The position numbers and the translations under genes are program-made. DNA of 60,685 nucleotides, from positions 1 to 60,685 of the forward strand of contig CAJNDL010000009.1 in the NCBI GenBank assembly GCA_905221505.1. The letters run 5' to 3'. Origin of the DNA: a bacterium (GTDB lineage: Bacteria; Bacillota; Bacilli; Lactobacillales; Streptococcaceae). Below the pieces are notes generated by a model that worked only from the letters and a program-made list of their open reading frames with translations, did no database searches and was not told the DNA's origin. Positions within the stretch are counted from its first letter, which is position 1. The number at the start of each line of letters is the position of its first letter. This document shows positions 1 to 9,173 of the stretch, piece by piece.

Positions 1-106
1 CTACCTGTTCGCTCACAATAAGAGAGAACTTTTTTACGAAAATCTATTGAATATGCCATAAGAAGATTATACCACATTCTGTACTGTTTTTGGTTCATTT
101 TACTAT
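1..106. repeat. Possible RUP-like element end
   Basis: The bases just before the transposase body end in TTCATTTTACTATA, resembling the inverted terminal sequence (TTCAAT..CTATA) of the RUP-like repeats at 16.5 and 20.0 kb. The length to the window edge fits the 107-bp size of such an element. It sits where the first codons of the IS200 transposase should be. The left end is outside the window, so this is tentative. Confidence 0.3.
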
Positions 107-127
107 AGTTTATCACACACAAAGTGG

Positions 128-553
128 ATGTGTAAATATCACATTGTGTTCACCCCTAAGTATAGACGAAAAGTCATTTATAATCAATATCGAAGCAGTT
201 TGGGAGAAATATTTCACCGATTATGTAGTTATAAAGGAGTTGAAATTATCGAGGGGCACTTAATGCCAGATCATGTACATATGTTAGTTAGTATTCCACC
301 AAGGATAAGTGTTTCTAGTTTTATGGGATATTTAAAAGGTAAGAGTGCACTCATGATGTTTGACAAACACGCCAACCTCAAGTACAAGTTTGGGAATCGC
401 CATTTCTGGGCAGAAGGTTATTATGTGAGTACAGTAGGGCTTAATGAAGCCACAATTAAGAAATATATTCAAGAGCAGGAAAAGCATGATATAGCACTAG
501 ATAAATTGAGTGTAAAAGAATATGAGGATCCCTTTAGGGATAGTGGTAAGTAA
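128..553 (+). pseudogene. tnpA: IS200/IS605-family transposase TnpA, N-terminus missing
   Basis: Y1 (HUH) single-strand transposase. The HUH motif is visible (MPDHVHMLV) and the catalytic tyrosine is probably in KKYIQEQ. Family members are about 155 aa; this ORF gives 141. The codons just before the first ATG still read S-L-S-H-T-K-W, the usual N-terminal strand, but an in-frame stop lies at 59 and there is no start codon between. The first residues therefore appear to have been replaced by unrelated sequence, possibly a RUP-like insertion. Downstream, the IS right-end hairpin is intact. Probably inactive, though initiation at the internal ATG cannot be excluded. Confidence 0.8.
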
Positions 554-775
554 TACTAAAGCCTCTTTAAGAGGCAAGTGACGAGTCAAAAGCAATGTGG
601 CTTGAACAACGTGAAAGCCAGCGTCTTTAGGCGCTGGCTGGTAATTTGGGCTTATAGCTCCGGTTCAAACCACCCGTTAGACGGGTGGTCATGATTATGT
701 GACTTTCAGTCCGTTTCGCTAAGTCAGGTGTGAGATATGCAAACCGCCCGTTTTAGGGAGGGTCATGATTAAAAT
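554..775 (+). mobile_element. IS200-type right end with subterminal hairpins
   Basis: Non-coding tail of the IS200 element. The hairpin CCACCCGTTAGACGGGTGG followed by TCATGATT (about 670-697) is the typical foldback read by TnpA. A second, degraded copy (CCGCCCGTTTTAGGGAGGG, then TCATGATT) follows at about 744-770. A third stem (CCAGCG..CGCTGG) lies at 617-640. Confidence 0.65.
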
Positions 776-787
776 AATATAAAAATC

Positions 788-816
788 TTGACAGATAAAC
801 TTAAAAAATGTAAACT
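788..816 (+). promoter_or_regulatory. Promoter of the pht gene
   Basis: TTGACA at 788-793 and TAAACT at 811-816 are separated by 17 bases. Transcription would start inside the AdcR-like operator array immediately downstream. Confidence 0.65.
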
Positions 817-817
817 A

Positions 818-853
818 TTTACTGGTTAATTAATTGGTTAAATAACCGGTTTA
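818..853 (+). promoter_or_regulatory. Three contiguous AdcR-like zinc operators
   Basis: TTTACTGGTTAA (818), TTAATTGGTTAA (830) and ATAACCGGTTTA (842) match the streptococcal AdcR consensus TTAACYRGTTAA at 11, 11 and 10 of 12 positions and abut without gaps. They cover the predicted transcription start, so zinc-bound AdcR should repress. Pht genes are known AdcR targets; the triple arrangement is read from the sequence. Confidence 0.75.
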
Positions 854-920
854 GAAAAACTGTTTAACCGAGAAAAAGAAGTTACGAAATAGCTTCATCA
901 TTTATTGAAATGAGGGATTT

Positions 921-3900
921 ATGAAATTCAGTAAAAAGTATATAGCAGCCGGATCAGCTGTTATCGTATCCTTGAGTCTTTGCGCCTATGCACTGAATCA
1001 GCATCGCTCGCAGCCAAATAAGGACAACAATCGTGTCTCTTATGTGGATGGTAGTCAGTCAAGTCAGAAAACCGAAAATCTGACACCAGACCAGGTTAGC
1101 CAAAAAGAAGGAATTCAGGCTGAGCAAATTGTTATTAAGATTACAGATCAGGGATATGTGACGTCACACGGTGATCACTATCATTACTATAATGGGAAAG
1201 TTCCTTATGATGCCCTCTTTAGTGAAGAACTCTTGATGAAGGATCCAAACTACCAACTTAAGGATGGGGATATTGTCAATGAGGTCAAGGGCGGTTATAT
1301 CATCAAGGTCGATGGAAAATATTATGTCTACCTGAAAGATGTAGCTCATGCTGATAATGTTCGAACTAAAGATGAAATTAACCGTCAAAAACAAGAACAT
1401 GTCAAAGATAATGAGAAGGTCAGCTCTGATGTTGCTGTAGCAAGGTCTCAGGGACGCTATACGACAGATGATGGTTATGTCTTTAATCCAGCTGATATTA
1501 TCGAAGATACGGGTGATGCTTATATCGTTCCTCACGGGGGTCACTATCACTACATTCCAAAAAGTGATTTGTCTGCTAGTGAATTAGCTGCAGCCAAAGC
1601 TCATCTAGCTGGCAAAAATACGCAACCGAGCCAGTTAAGTTATTCTTCAGCAGCTAGTGACAATAACACGCAATCTGTAGCACAAGAACCAACTAGTAAG
1701 CCAGAAAGCAATTCTGAAAATCTCCAAAGTCTTTTGAAAGAACTCTATGATTCACCTAGTGACCAACGTTACAGTGAATCAGACGGTCTGGTTTTTGACC
1801 CTGCTAAGATTATCAGTCGCACGGAAAATGGAGTTGCGATTCCGCATGGCGACCATTACCACTTTATTCCTTACAGCAAACTCTCTCCTTTAGAAGAAAA
1901 GATTGCTAGGATGGTGCCTATCGGTGGAACTGGTTCTACAGTCTCTACAAATGAAAAACCTCATGAAGTAGCGTCTAGTCTAGGAAGTCTTTCAACTAAA
2001 CCATCTACAGTGAATCATGCCTCATTGACTACAAATAAGGCTATATCTGCAACATCTGATGGCTATATCTTTAATCCAAAAGATATCGTTGAAGAAACAG
2101 CTACAGCTTATATCGTCAGACATGGTGATCATTTCCATTATATTCCGAAATCGAACCCAATTGGGCAACCGACTCTTCCTAACAATGGTCTAGCAACACC
2201 TTCGCCATCTCTTGCAGCCAATCCTAGTGTTTCACATGAGGAACATGAAGAAGGTGGACACGGCTTTGATGCCAATCGGATTATTGCTGAAGATAGTTCA
2301 GGATTTATCATGAGTCACGGTGATCACAATCATTACTTCTTCAAGAAGGATTTGACTGCTGAACAAATCAAGGCAGCGCAAGACCACTTGAAAGGTTCAA
2401 ATACAACAACACCAAGTCCAGCTCATGATGACGATCACGACGAAGATCATCATGGACACTATCATGATGAAGACCATGATCACGGATTTGATGCCAATCG
2501 TGTCATTAGTGAGGATGAGCAAGGCTTTGTTATGAGTCACGGTGATCATAATCATTACTTCTTTAAGAAAGATCTGACAGCAGAGCAAATTAAGGCAGCT
2601 CAGGATCATTTGAAAACACATCATGATGCAGAGCCTGTAAAACCTCTTGCTAAAACGGTAGAGTCTTTCTCAAGAGATGCTAGCGATGAAGAAAAGATTG
2701 CTTATATCTCTAAGACCTATGGGGTTCCACTTGAAGCGATTAGAATTTCAAACGGATTCTTTGTCTTTGGAAATCCAGACCAAGCCTATGATCCAACTCA
2801 TATCCACCCATATGCTGTTCGTAAGGAACATGTTCGTTTGCCACTCCAAACTGGAAATCCAGAACTTGATTTCCTAAATGAACTCTACACGACTGCTTTG
2901 CGAGATGGTGTGTCTCCTTATAGTTTACAGGTAGAAAATGGTAGTTTTGTGATTCCTCATGGTGACCACAATCACTACATCAAGGTTCAAACCAAGGGCT
3001 TTGAAGTGGCTTTGAAAAACAAGATTCCAGCCCTACAATCCAATTATCAACCTGGAGCTTTTGATGAGAAGGCAGTTTTGGCAAAAGTAGATCAACTTTT
3101 AGCTGATAGCAGAAGCATCTACAAAGATAAGCCTATTGCACAAAGACAGATTGAGTTAGCCTTAGGTCAGTTTACTGAAAACATGAAGAAACTGGCAACT
3201 AACTCTACAGCGGGTTATCTTGCAACACTTGAACTCTTTGATAAGCAATATATCCATATTGATGAAAGTGTCAAACCTGTTGAAACAAGCGCTCTAGATA
3301 AGAAATATCAGGCCTTGATTGATAAAATCAATACACTAGATACAGACTCTTATGGTCTTCCTAAGAAAGATCTTCTCGTTCAACTTCAAGAAGCTAAGTT
3401 GGCTAAAGATGAGGTTGCTTTAGCAGCGGTTGAATCACAACTGCAAGCCTTACAAGACTTTAATGACCGAACAGGTGTTACAACTGTAGAATACATCAAG
3501 TACTTCTACGAACACGTAAATGATGGTCGTTTGAGTGATGAACTTCGTAATAAAGTAGCCCAGTTGACTTGGACCTTGTATCAATCTCAATCCTTCCTTA
3601 AGGCAGCAGAATTGAACAAATTATTCCCAAGCATCTATCAGGCAAAACAAGAAGTGGAAGAAGCTTTGAAAGCTCAGCCAACTACTGCGAAATCAAGTCA
3701 AACAGTTCTAGATACTGAAAAAGTTGATAATCAAAGTGCCAAGACAGCTATTTATGGCTTCTTGAAAGAATTGTACGGAGACTTTATGCCGGAAGAACAT
3801 GTGAATCATTTCAGCAAGGAACAAGTAGAAAGTCTCTTGAGCAAGGCAACTCAACTCTTGGAACAAATCCAAGAAGAAGGAATCAGACAATCCTTGGCAG

Positions 3901-4466
3901 AAGAAGTAGAAAATTTAAAAGCTGCCACAAACAAGGCTGATGCAGACTTGGATGAAGTAAACAGTCAGGTGAAAGATGTCTTGACTCGTATCGCTAGCGC
4001 CCTTCAACAAGAGAAGGAAAATGCTGAGCAAGATCCTCAGACGCTTGTTCTCTATCAAAAACTCTACGATATTCTTATGTCGCTTCATGCTTATTTAGAA
4101 AACAATAAGGGTTCTGATGCGGACTTTGATAAGGTGGATGCTCTACTAGATCAACTTTCTGCTAAGAGTAAAGATAAAGCTGCTTTACTTGAATTGACAA
4201 AAGCTATTTTGGTCTTGAATCAAGAAATCAAGTCAAAATCAAGTGCGAGTGAAGAAGCAACTCCAGCAACAAATGCCGAGGTAAATGGTGATAAGGCCAG
4301 TGCTGAGAACCAACCTAACGCAGCTGCAGAATCTAACAGTGAAACTGCAAGTGACGAAAACAAGCCGAGCAAGGCAACAGATTCTAAACCTGCTGAACTA
4401 GCTTCAGAAAAGGAAACAACAGAATCTGCAACAGGTACTGGAAATCAAGAAAAACCAGTAGAATAA
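921..4466 (+). CDS. Histidine triad (Pht) zinc-scavenging surface lipoprotein, PhtE-like
   Basis: Cell-surface protein thought to capture zinc for the AdcAII/AdcCB importer. The N-terminus is a lipoprotein signal with lipobox LSLC at about residues 18-21. Seven HxxHxH triads are visible: HGDHYH, HGGHYH, HGDHYH, HGDHFH and three HGDHNH. A very His/Asp-rich linker lies between triads five and six, and this region is a near-identical repeat of about 47 residues. The C-terminal 450 residues are helical, followed by an Ala/Glu/Ser/Thr-rich tail without LPXTG. At 1181 aa it is longer than pneumococcal PhtE (about 1040). Start has RBS GAGGG. It stands alone; the partner adcAII is not in the window. 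Confidence 0.9.
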   Translation: MKFSKKYIAAGSAVIVSLSLCAYALNQHRSQPNKDNNRVSYVDGSQSSQKTENLTPDQVSQKEGIQAEQIVIKITDQGYVTSHGDHYHYYNGKVPYDALFSEELLMKDPNYQLKDGDIVNEVKGGYIIKVDGKYYVYLKDVAHADNVRTKDEINRQKQEHVKDNEKVSSDVAVARSQGRYTTDDGYVFNPADIIEDTGDAYIVPHGGHYHYIPKSDLSASELAAAKAHLAGKNTQPSQLSYSSAASDNNTQSVAQEPTSKPESNSENLQSLLKELYDSPSDQRYSESDGLVFDPAKIISRTENGVAIPHGDHYHFIPYSKLSPLEEKIARMVPIGGTGSTVSTNEKPHEVASSLGSLSTKPSTVNHASLTTNKAISATSDGYIFNPKDIVEETATAYIVRHGDHFHYIPKSNPIGQPTLPNNGLATPSPSLAANPSVSHEEHEEGGHGFDANRIIAEDSSGFIMSHGDHNHYFFKKDLTAEQIKAAQDHLKGSNTTTPSPAHDDDHDEDHHGHYHDEDHDHGFDANRVISEDEQGFVMSHGDHNHYFFKKDLTAEQIKAAQDHLKTHHDAEPVKPLAKTVESFSRDASDEEKIAYISKTYGVPLEAIRISNGFFVFGNPDQAYDPTHIHPYAVRKEHVRLPLQTGNPELDFLNELYTTALRDGVSPYSLQVENGSFVIPHGDHNHYIKVQTKGFEVALKNKIPALQSNYQPGAFDEKAVLAKVDQLLADSRSIYKDKPIAQRQIELALGQFTENMKKLATNSTAGYLATLELFDKQYIHIDESVKPVETSALDKKYQALIDKINTLDTDSYGLPKKDLLVQLQEAKLAKDEVALAAVESQLQALQDFNDRTGVTTVEYIKYFYEHVNDGRLSDELRNKVAQLTWTLYQSQSFLKAAELNKLFPSIYQAKQEVEEALKAQPTTAKSSQTVLDTEKVDNQSAKTAIYGFLKELYGDFMPEEHVNHFSKEQVESLLSKATQLLEQIQEEGIRQSLAEEVENLKAATNKADADLDEVNSQVKDVLTRIASALQQEKENAEQDPQTLVLYQKLYDILMSLHAYLENNKGSDADFDKVDALLDQLSAKSKDKAALLELTKAILVLNQEIKSKSSASEEATPATNAEVNGDKASAENQPNAAAESNSETASDENKPSKATDSKPAELASEKETTESATGTGNQEKPVE

Positions 4467-4767
4467 AAAAGTTGGTAGTCGGAGATCTAGGAGATTTTGC
4501 CATTCAAGGCTGTTTCCTATTTCTTAATATTTCTTTCCCATGTGAAAGAATAGTGATTGTCCTATTTACTAGAGTAGAAATTATATAGCTAAACTAGGTA
4601 TCCAGACTCAGTTGTTTCATGGAAATCACTTCAATATTCATTTGAATGATTTTGTAACCAGAAGAAACTTGGATTGGGATATGTTACCCCCACAGAGGCT
4701 ACTCATTCACGCTTCGTGAGTTATGAGAATATCCTAGGCTAGAATTCCTTCCAAACTTAACCGATTT

Positions 4768-4863
4768 GTGTTATCATGGTTGTACCTTATTCTCATTGTA
4801 ATTATAAAACATGGCAAGATAAGAAAACGAGCATTTCCAAAAGAGGAAGTGCTCGTTTTTTTC
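4768..4863 (+). ncRNA. Candidate orphan small transcript ending in a strong terminator
   Basis: An extended -10 (TGTTATCAT, about 4769-4777) lies about 80 bases before a strong terminator (ACGAGCATTTCC..GGAAGTGCTCGT plus U-run, 4828-4863) in the gap after pht. No ORF with a ribosome site is seen between them. It could be a small RNA or merely the distal terminator of pht. No CiaR repeat is present. Confidence 0.25.
4825..4863 (+). terminator. Strong intrinsic terminator
   Basis: A 12-bp stem (ACGAGCATTTCC / GGAAGTGCTCGT) is followed by seven T. It lies about 360 bases after the pht stop. The stretch between holds no convincing gene. Confidence 0.8.
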
Positions 4864-4889
4864 TATTTTGAAGTGAGTTTTTATCTGGT

Positions 4890-5048
4890 TATACTCTTCG
4901 AAAATCTCTTCAAACCACGTCAGCTTCATCCACAACCTCAAAACAGTGTTTTGAGCTGACTTCGTCAGTTCTATCTACAATCTCAGAGCAGTGCTTTGAG
5001 CAACCTGTGGCTAGCTTTCTAGTTTGCTCTTTGATTTTCATTGAGTAT
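4890..5048 (+). repeat. BOX element (A-B-B-C)
   Basis: Starts with boxA (ATACTCTTCGAAAATCTC...), has two boxB-type units with dyads (CAGTGTTTTGAG; CAGTGCTTTGAG), and ends with boxC (CTAGTTTGCTCTTTGATTTT...GAGTAT). BOX repeats are typical of S. pneumoniae and relatives. Confidence 0.85.
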
Positions 5049-5052
5049 TACT

Positions 5053-5147
5053 TAGAGCTGCTTATGAATGACTTTGAAAGAAATGATTGACTTGACTGTG
5101 AACATAAGATTTATCACTGATTATGATGTTCAAATAGCGCTCCAAAG
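5053..5147 (+). pseudogene. Relic of an IS1182-type transposase
   Basis: The stretch aligns, with decay, to codons of the IS1182-type transposase at 59.8 kb. The clearest match is TGATTATGATGTTCAAATA (CGATTATGATGTTCAAATA there). No ORF remains. It directly follows a BOX element, as does another relic at 55.4 kb. Confidence 0.6.
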
Positions 5148-5175
5148 CCAAAAATTATCTTCAGGAGTGTGAATA

Positions 5176-6693
5176 TTATAAATTAACTACCTCCAAACCA
5201 CGTTCTGTCAAGTGATAGATGATTGAACAGACCTCTTTTAAGAAACGACGGTCATGCGAAACAGTGATGATACCGCCTGTATAGGTTGCAAAGAGTTTTC
5301 TGATTTCTGGTTGAGAAGTGGGAGAAAAGTTTCGTGTAGGCTCATCTAAGAGGAGAAAGTTTGGTTTGCACAAGACTAAATCCAAAAGCAGGAGTTTACC
5401 CTGTTGTCCGCCAGATAAGGAGCGAATTTGATACTGCATTTCTGGATAACTGAAATTGAGACTAGCTAAGTGAGATTGGATTTTCTGCAGTTCCTCTTTT
5501 TCACCAGTTTTGCTGAGATAGGCTATTGGTGATAAATACAATTGCAGTTTTTTGTGGTAATCTTGTGGCATATAACCAAGCGAAATCTCTCTTTTGGCGC
5601 TTAGTAGTTGTTGCAACTTGGCTAAGAGAGTTGATTTCCCAACACCATTTGGGCCGATGATACCGATTTTTTCTTGGCCACGGACAGTTAGTTGTAGTCC
5701 CTGAGACAAAATTCGCTCGCCGATGGACAAATTTTCTTTTTCCAGTTGGATTAAGACTTTAGAAGATGGTAATGGCTGTATATCTGAGAAGAAAAGTCTG
5801 ATTTCTTCCTCTTCAAGTGGTTTTTGGGTCATGGACTGAGCTATCTTTTCAAAGCGTTTTTCTTGAGAGAGAACATTTTTCATTTTTTTAGCCAATAGGC
5901 GACCTGCAGTACTGTCTTTGGTAGTTCGAAGGGCAGTTTCTACATTTTGCTTGACTCGGCGATGCTTTTTCATGGTTTTGTCATAGGCTCTCTGGTCGTT
6001 AGCAGCTTGCTGGCTTTGTCTGGCAAAATGAACCTTTCTCTGCTCACTGTAGCGATCATAGTCTAAATGCTCTACTAACGTTTCTGCTTCTTTACGGTGC
6101 TTGACCAGTCGCAAGTGGACAATAGTGTCTGCCGTTTGAGAAAGAAAGTCTTCATCATGGGAAATGAAAATAACAGTTTGCCTAATCTTTCGAATCTGAT
6201 TTTTTAGCCAATCAACTGTCTCAAGGTCTAGGTCATTTGAAGGTTCATCTAAAAATAGAATTTCAAATGGTTTAGCTAACTCATGGATGAGCTGAATTTT
6301 CAAAGATTCGCCCCCTGATAGACTGCCAATCTTTTGGTCGCTAGCAAATCGATTGCTATCAAAATGCAATTCCTCAGCCAAACGATAGAGGGCACTGTAA
6401 TCTAAATCGGCAGGATCTAAGAAGAAGTAGTCGTGTAGGGTTCTATTTTTCAGGTACTCTGGGAGTTTTTGAGGAATGTAGGCCAGTGACTGATAGTCAG
6501 ACTGGATGTCTCCCTTGATAGTGAAATCAGACAAAGCTTCCCCCATTAAAATTTTAAGTAAGGTTGATTTGCCATTTCCTTCTTCACCAATAATAGCGAC
6601 GTTCTCTCCGTCTTGGATGCTCATGTTTAAGTCAGAGACAAGGTCTCGTAAATCTTTGTTTTGTATGATGGTTAGATGATTGATGTTTATCAT
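5176..6693 (-). CDS. ABC-F family ATPase (ribosome-associated type)
   Basis: Two ATP-binding domains on one chain and no membrane segment, as in ABC-F translation or antibiotic-protection factors. Domain 1 has Walker A GEEGNGKST, signature LSGGES and Walker B ILFLDEPSND. Domain 2 has GPNGVGKST, LSGGQQ and FLLLDEPTRN. They are joined by a basic linker of about 80 residues that would reach toward the peptidyl-transferase centre. I place the start at the ATG preceded by AGAAAGGG; the frame is open for 11 more codons but those lie directly behind a terminator-like hairpin. Substrate or resistance spectrum cannot be told from sequence. Confidence 0.85.
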   Translation of the reverse strand: MININHLTIIQNKDLRDLVSDLNMSIQDGENVAIIGEEGNGKSTLLKILMGEALSDFTIKGDIQSDYQSLAYIPQKLPEYLKNRTLHDYFFLDPADLDYSALYRLAEELHFDSNRFASDQKIGSLSGGESLKIQLIHELAKPFEILFLDEPSNDLDLETVDWLKNQIRKIRQTVIFISHDEDFLSQTADTIVHLRLVKHRKEAETLVEHLDYDRYSEQRKVHFARQSQQAANDQRAYDKTMKKHRRVKQNVETALRTTKDSTAGRLLAKKMKNVLSQEKRFEKIAQSMTQKPLEEEEIRLFFSDIQPLPSSKVLIQLEKENLSIGERILSQGLQLTVRGQEKIGIIGPNGVGKSTLLAKLQQLLSAKREISLGYMPQDYHKKLQLYLSPIAYLSKTGEKEELQKIQSHLASLNFSYPEMQYQIRSLSGGQQGKLLLLDLVLCKPNFLLLDEPTRNFSPTSQPEIRKLFATYTGGIITVSHDRRFLKEVCSIIYHLTERGLEVVNL

Positions 6694-6728
6694 ATGATTG
6701 CCCTTTCTAGAATGTTGATTGTGCATAA

Positions 6729-6756
6729 CAAAAAGCTCTACTTTACTTAGTAGAGC
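6729..6756 (-). promoter_or_regulatory. Terminator-like hairpin in the ABC-F leader
   Basis: On the minus strand GCTCTACT-AAGTAA-AGTAGAGC is followed by TTTTTG, a canonical intrinsic terminator about 35 bases before the ABC-F start. An in-frame ATG (6726) follows at once. Antibiotic-resistance ABC-F genes are often controlled by leader attenuation, so this may be an attenuator. Alternatively it is an operator, since TTGACA lies just upstream (6772-6767). Confidence 0.6.
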
Positions 6757-6782
6757 CCAAAGTCTATGTCAAAAACTCTATT

Positions 6783-6877
6783 ATCCTCGTTGAAAAGCTC
6801 GTCAAACTAGCTTGGAGCTGCCCAACCCAAGAGGAGCATAGCTTCCTAGTTTGCTTTTTGATTTTCATTGAGTATAA
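6783..6877. repeat. Degenerate BOX element
   Basis: The right half is a good boxC (TAGCTTCCTAGTTTGC...TTTTCATTGAGTATA). The left half is a decayed boxA (TCCTCGTTGAAAAGCTC). From here to 7200 I see no gene; a 75-codon open frame lacks a ribosome site and family resemblance. Confidence 0.6.
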
Positions 6878-7250
6878 AATGCTAGAAAAAGAGCATAAAA
6901 GAGTACACAAAAAGAGACAAAAACAAGATCTACTAAATAAAGTTTCTTTATTTGATAGACTTAGTTGTTCATGTCTCCCTTACCTCCGAGTATTTGTACC
7001 CTTATCCTATACCTTTAAAGAAATTTTGTCAACAGAAAACTGGAAATTTCAAGCTATAAAATTTCAAAATTTGTCTTCCATATGAGCATCCTCCTTTCTA
7101 TCATGTATTCTTGCCTATAGTATATCACTAAAAAACAGAAATATCATAGTAAATATGTCAAAAAATTCGAATTTTAATTACAAAGTTTGGTGGGCTGATT
7201 TGTAGCCTTTTCATGGTATAATCAAGAGAGTAAATCTTTATGGAGGAAGT

Positions 7251-7793
7251 ATGAAATTAAATATTCAAGAAATTCGTAAGCAGTCTGAAGGCTTGCATTT
7301 TGAACAAACGTTAGACCTAGCCGCAGACTTGCGTGCACGCAATCAAGAAATTTTAGATGTGAAAGATATCCTTGCTGTTGGGAAAGTACAGTACGAAGAC
7401 CGTATGTATTTCCTAGATTATCAGTTGTCTTATACCATTGTCCTTGCTTCAAGTCGTAGTATGGAGCCAGTTGAGTTAGCTGAATCTTATCCAGTCACAG
7501 AAGTTTTCATGGAAGGTGCAACCAACCAGTTGGATCAAGAAGTTCTAGATGACGACTTGGTCTTGCCTATCGAAAATGGAGAGCTAGACCTTGCTGAGAG
7601 CGTGTCAGACAATATCCTGCTCAATATCCCTGTTAAGGTCTTGACAGCTGAAGAAGAGACTGGTCAAGGATTTGTGTCAGGAAATGACTGGCAAATCATG
7701 ACAGAGGAAGAATACCAAGCTCAACAAGCAGTCAAGAAAGAAGAAAACAGTCCTTTTGCTGATTTACAAGGATTGTTTGATGGAGACGAGTAG
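7251..7793 (+). CDS. DUF177 / YceD family protein
   Basis: A 180-aa acidic cytosolic protein of the YceD family, which in many bacteria is linked to 23S rRNA or 50S metabolism. The C-terminus carries the acidic patch (PFADLQGLFDGDE). The usual partner rpmF is not adjacent; the next gene, nth, starts right after the stop, suggesting cotranscription. A -10 box (GGTATAAT, about 7213-7220) and RBS (GGAGG) precede the start. Confidence 0.8.
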   Translation: MKLNIQEIRKQSEGLHFEQTLDLAADLRARNQEILDVKDILAVGKVQYEDRMYFLDYQLSYTIVLASSRSMEPVELAESYPVTEVFMEGATNQLDQEVLDDDLVLPIENGELDLAESVSDNILLNIPVKVLTAEEETGQGFVSGNDWQIMTEEEYQAQQAVKKEENSPFADLQGLFDGDE

Positions 7794-8423
7794 ATGGTTT
7801 TATCCAAGAAACGTGCCCGTCATGTCATAGAGGAAATTATTGCCCTCTTTCCAGATGCCAAGCCTAGTCTTGATTTTACAAATCATTTTGAACTATTGGT
7901 TGCGGTCATGTTGTCAGCCCAGACGACGGATGCAGCGGTAAATAAGGCCACACCAGGTCTCTTTGCTGCCTTTCCAACGCCACAAGCCATGTCTGTGGCA
8001 ACTGAGAGTGAAATTGCTTCACACATTTCTCGTTTGGGATTGTATCGGAATAAGGCTAAATTCCTTAAAAAATGTGCCCAACAGTTACTAGACGATTTTG
8101 ATGGTCAAGTCCCTCAGACACGTGAAGAATTAGAAAGTCTAGCAGGTGTTGGTCGCAAGACAGCCAATGTTGTTATGAGTGTGGGATTTGGGATTCCAGC
8201 CTTTGCAGTCGATACCCATGTGGAGCGTATTTGTAAGCACCACGATATTGTCAAAAAATCAGCGACACCACTTGAGGTGGAAAAGCGGGTCATGGATATC
8301 TTGCCACCTGAGCAGTGGTTAGCAGCCCATCAGGCAATGATTTATTTTGGAAGAGCCATCTGTCACCCTAAAAATCCGGAGTGTGACCATTACCCACAAT
8401 TATATGATTTTAGCAATTTATAA
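7794..8423 (+). CDS. nth: Endonuclease III-like DNA glycosylase with incomplete Fe-S loop
   Basis: Base-excision repair glycosylase/AP lyase for oxidized pyrimidines. HhH-GPD motif LAGVGRKTANVV contains the catalytic lysine, and the general aspartate is in AFAVDTHVERIC. The usual C-terminal 4Fe-4S ligand pattern Cx6Cx2Cx5C is only half present: ICHPKNPECDHYPQLYDF keeps the first two cysteines, while tyrosine and phenylalanine-region residues replace the last two. The cluster is probably absent. Length (209 aa) is normal. Start is the first base after the DUF177 stop. Confidence 0.9.
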   Translation: MVLSKKRARHVIEEIIALFPDAKPSLDFTNHFELLVAVMLSAQTTDAAVNKATPGLFAAFPTPQAMSVATESEIASHISRLGLYRNKAKFLKKCAQQLLDDFDGQVPQTREELESLAGVGRKTANVVMSVGFGIPAFAVDTHVERICKHHDIVKKSATPLEVEKRVMDILPPEQWLAAHQAMIYFGRAICHPKNPECDHYPQLYDFSNL

Positions 8424-8479
8424 GTTGGGGTAGCAAAAGTTTTTGCTTGATTTTAGGCTTGCTTTGTGCTATAGTAATT

Positions 8480-9155
<676 letters not shown>

Positions 9156-9173
9156 AAAGCTAAAGGAGTAGCC

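Noticed and set aside
2397..2624. Minus-strand frame opposite the His-rich part of pht
   Set aside because: Caused by repetitive His/Asp codons on the plus strand; no ribosome site or promoter.
4768..4959. 63-codon open frame in the pht downstream gap
   Set aside because: It runs through a strong terminator and into a BOX element; repeats create the frame.
6858..7085. 75-codon open frame after the degenerate BOX element
   Set aside because: No ribosome site, no family resemblance, and it begins inside a repeat end.
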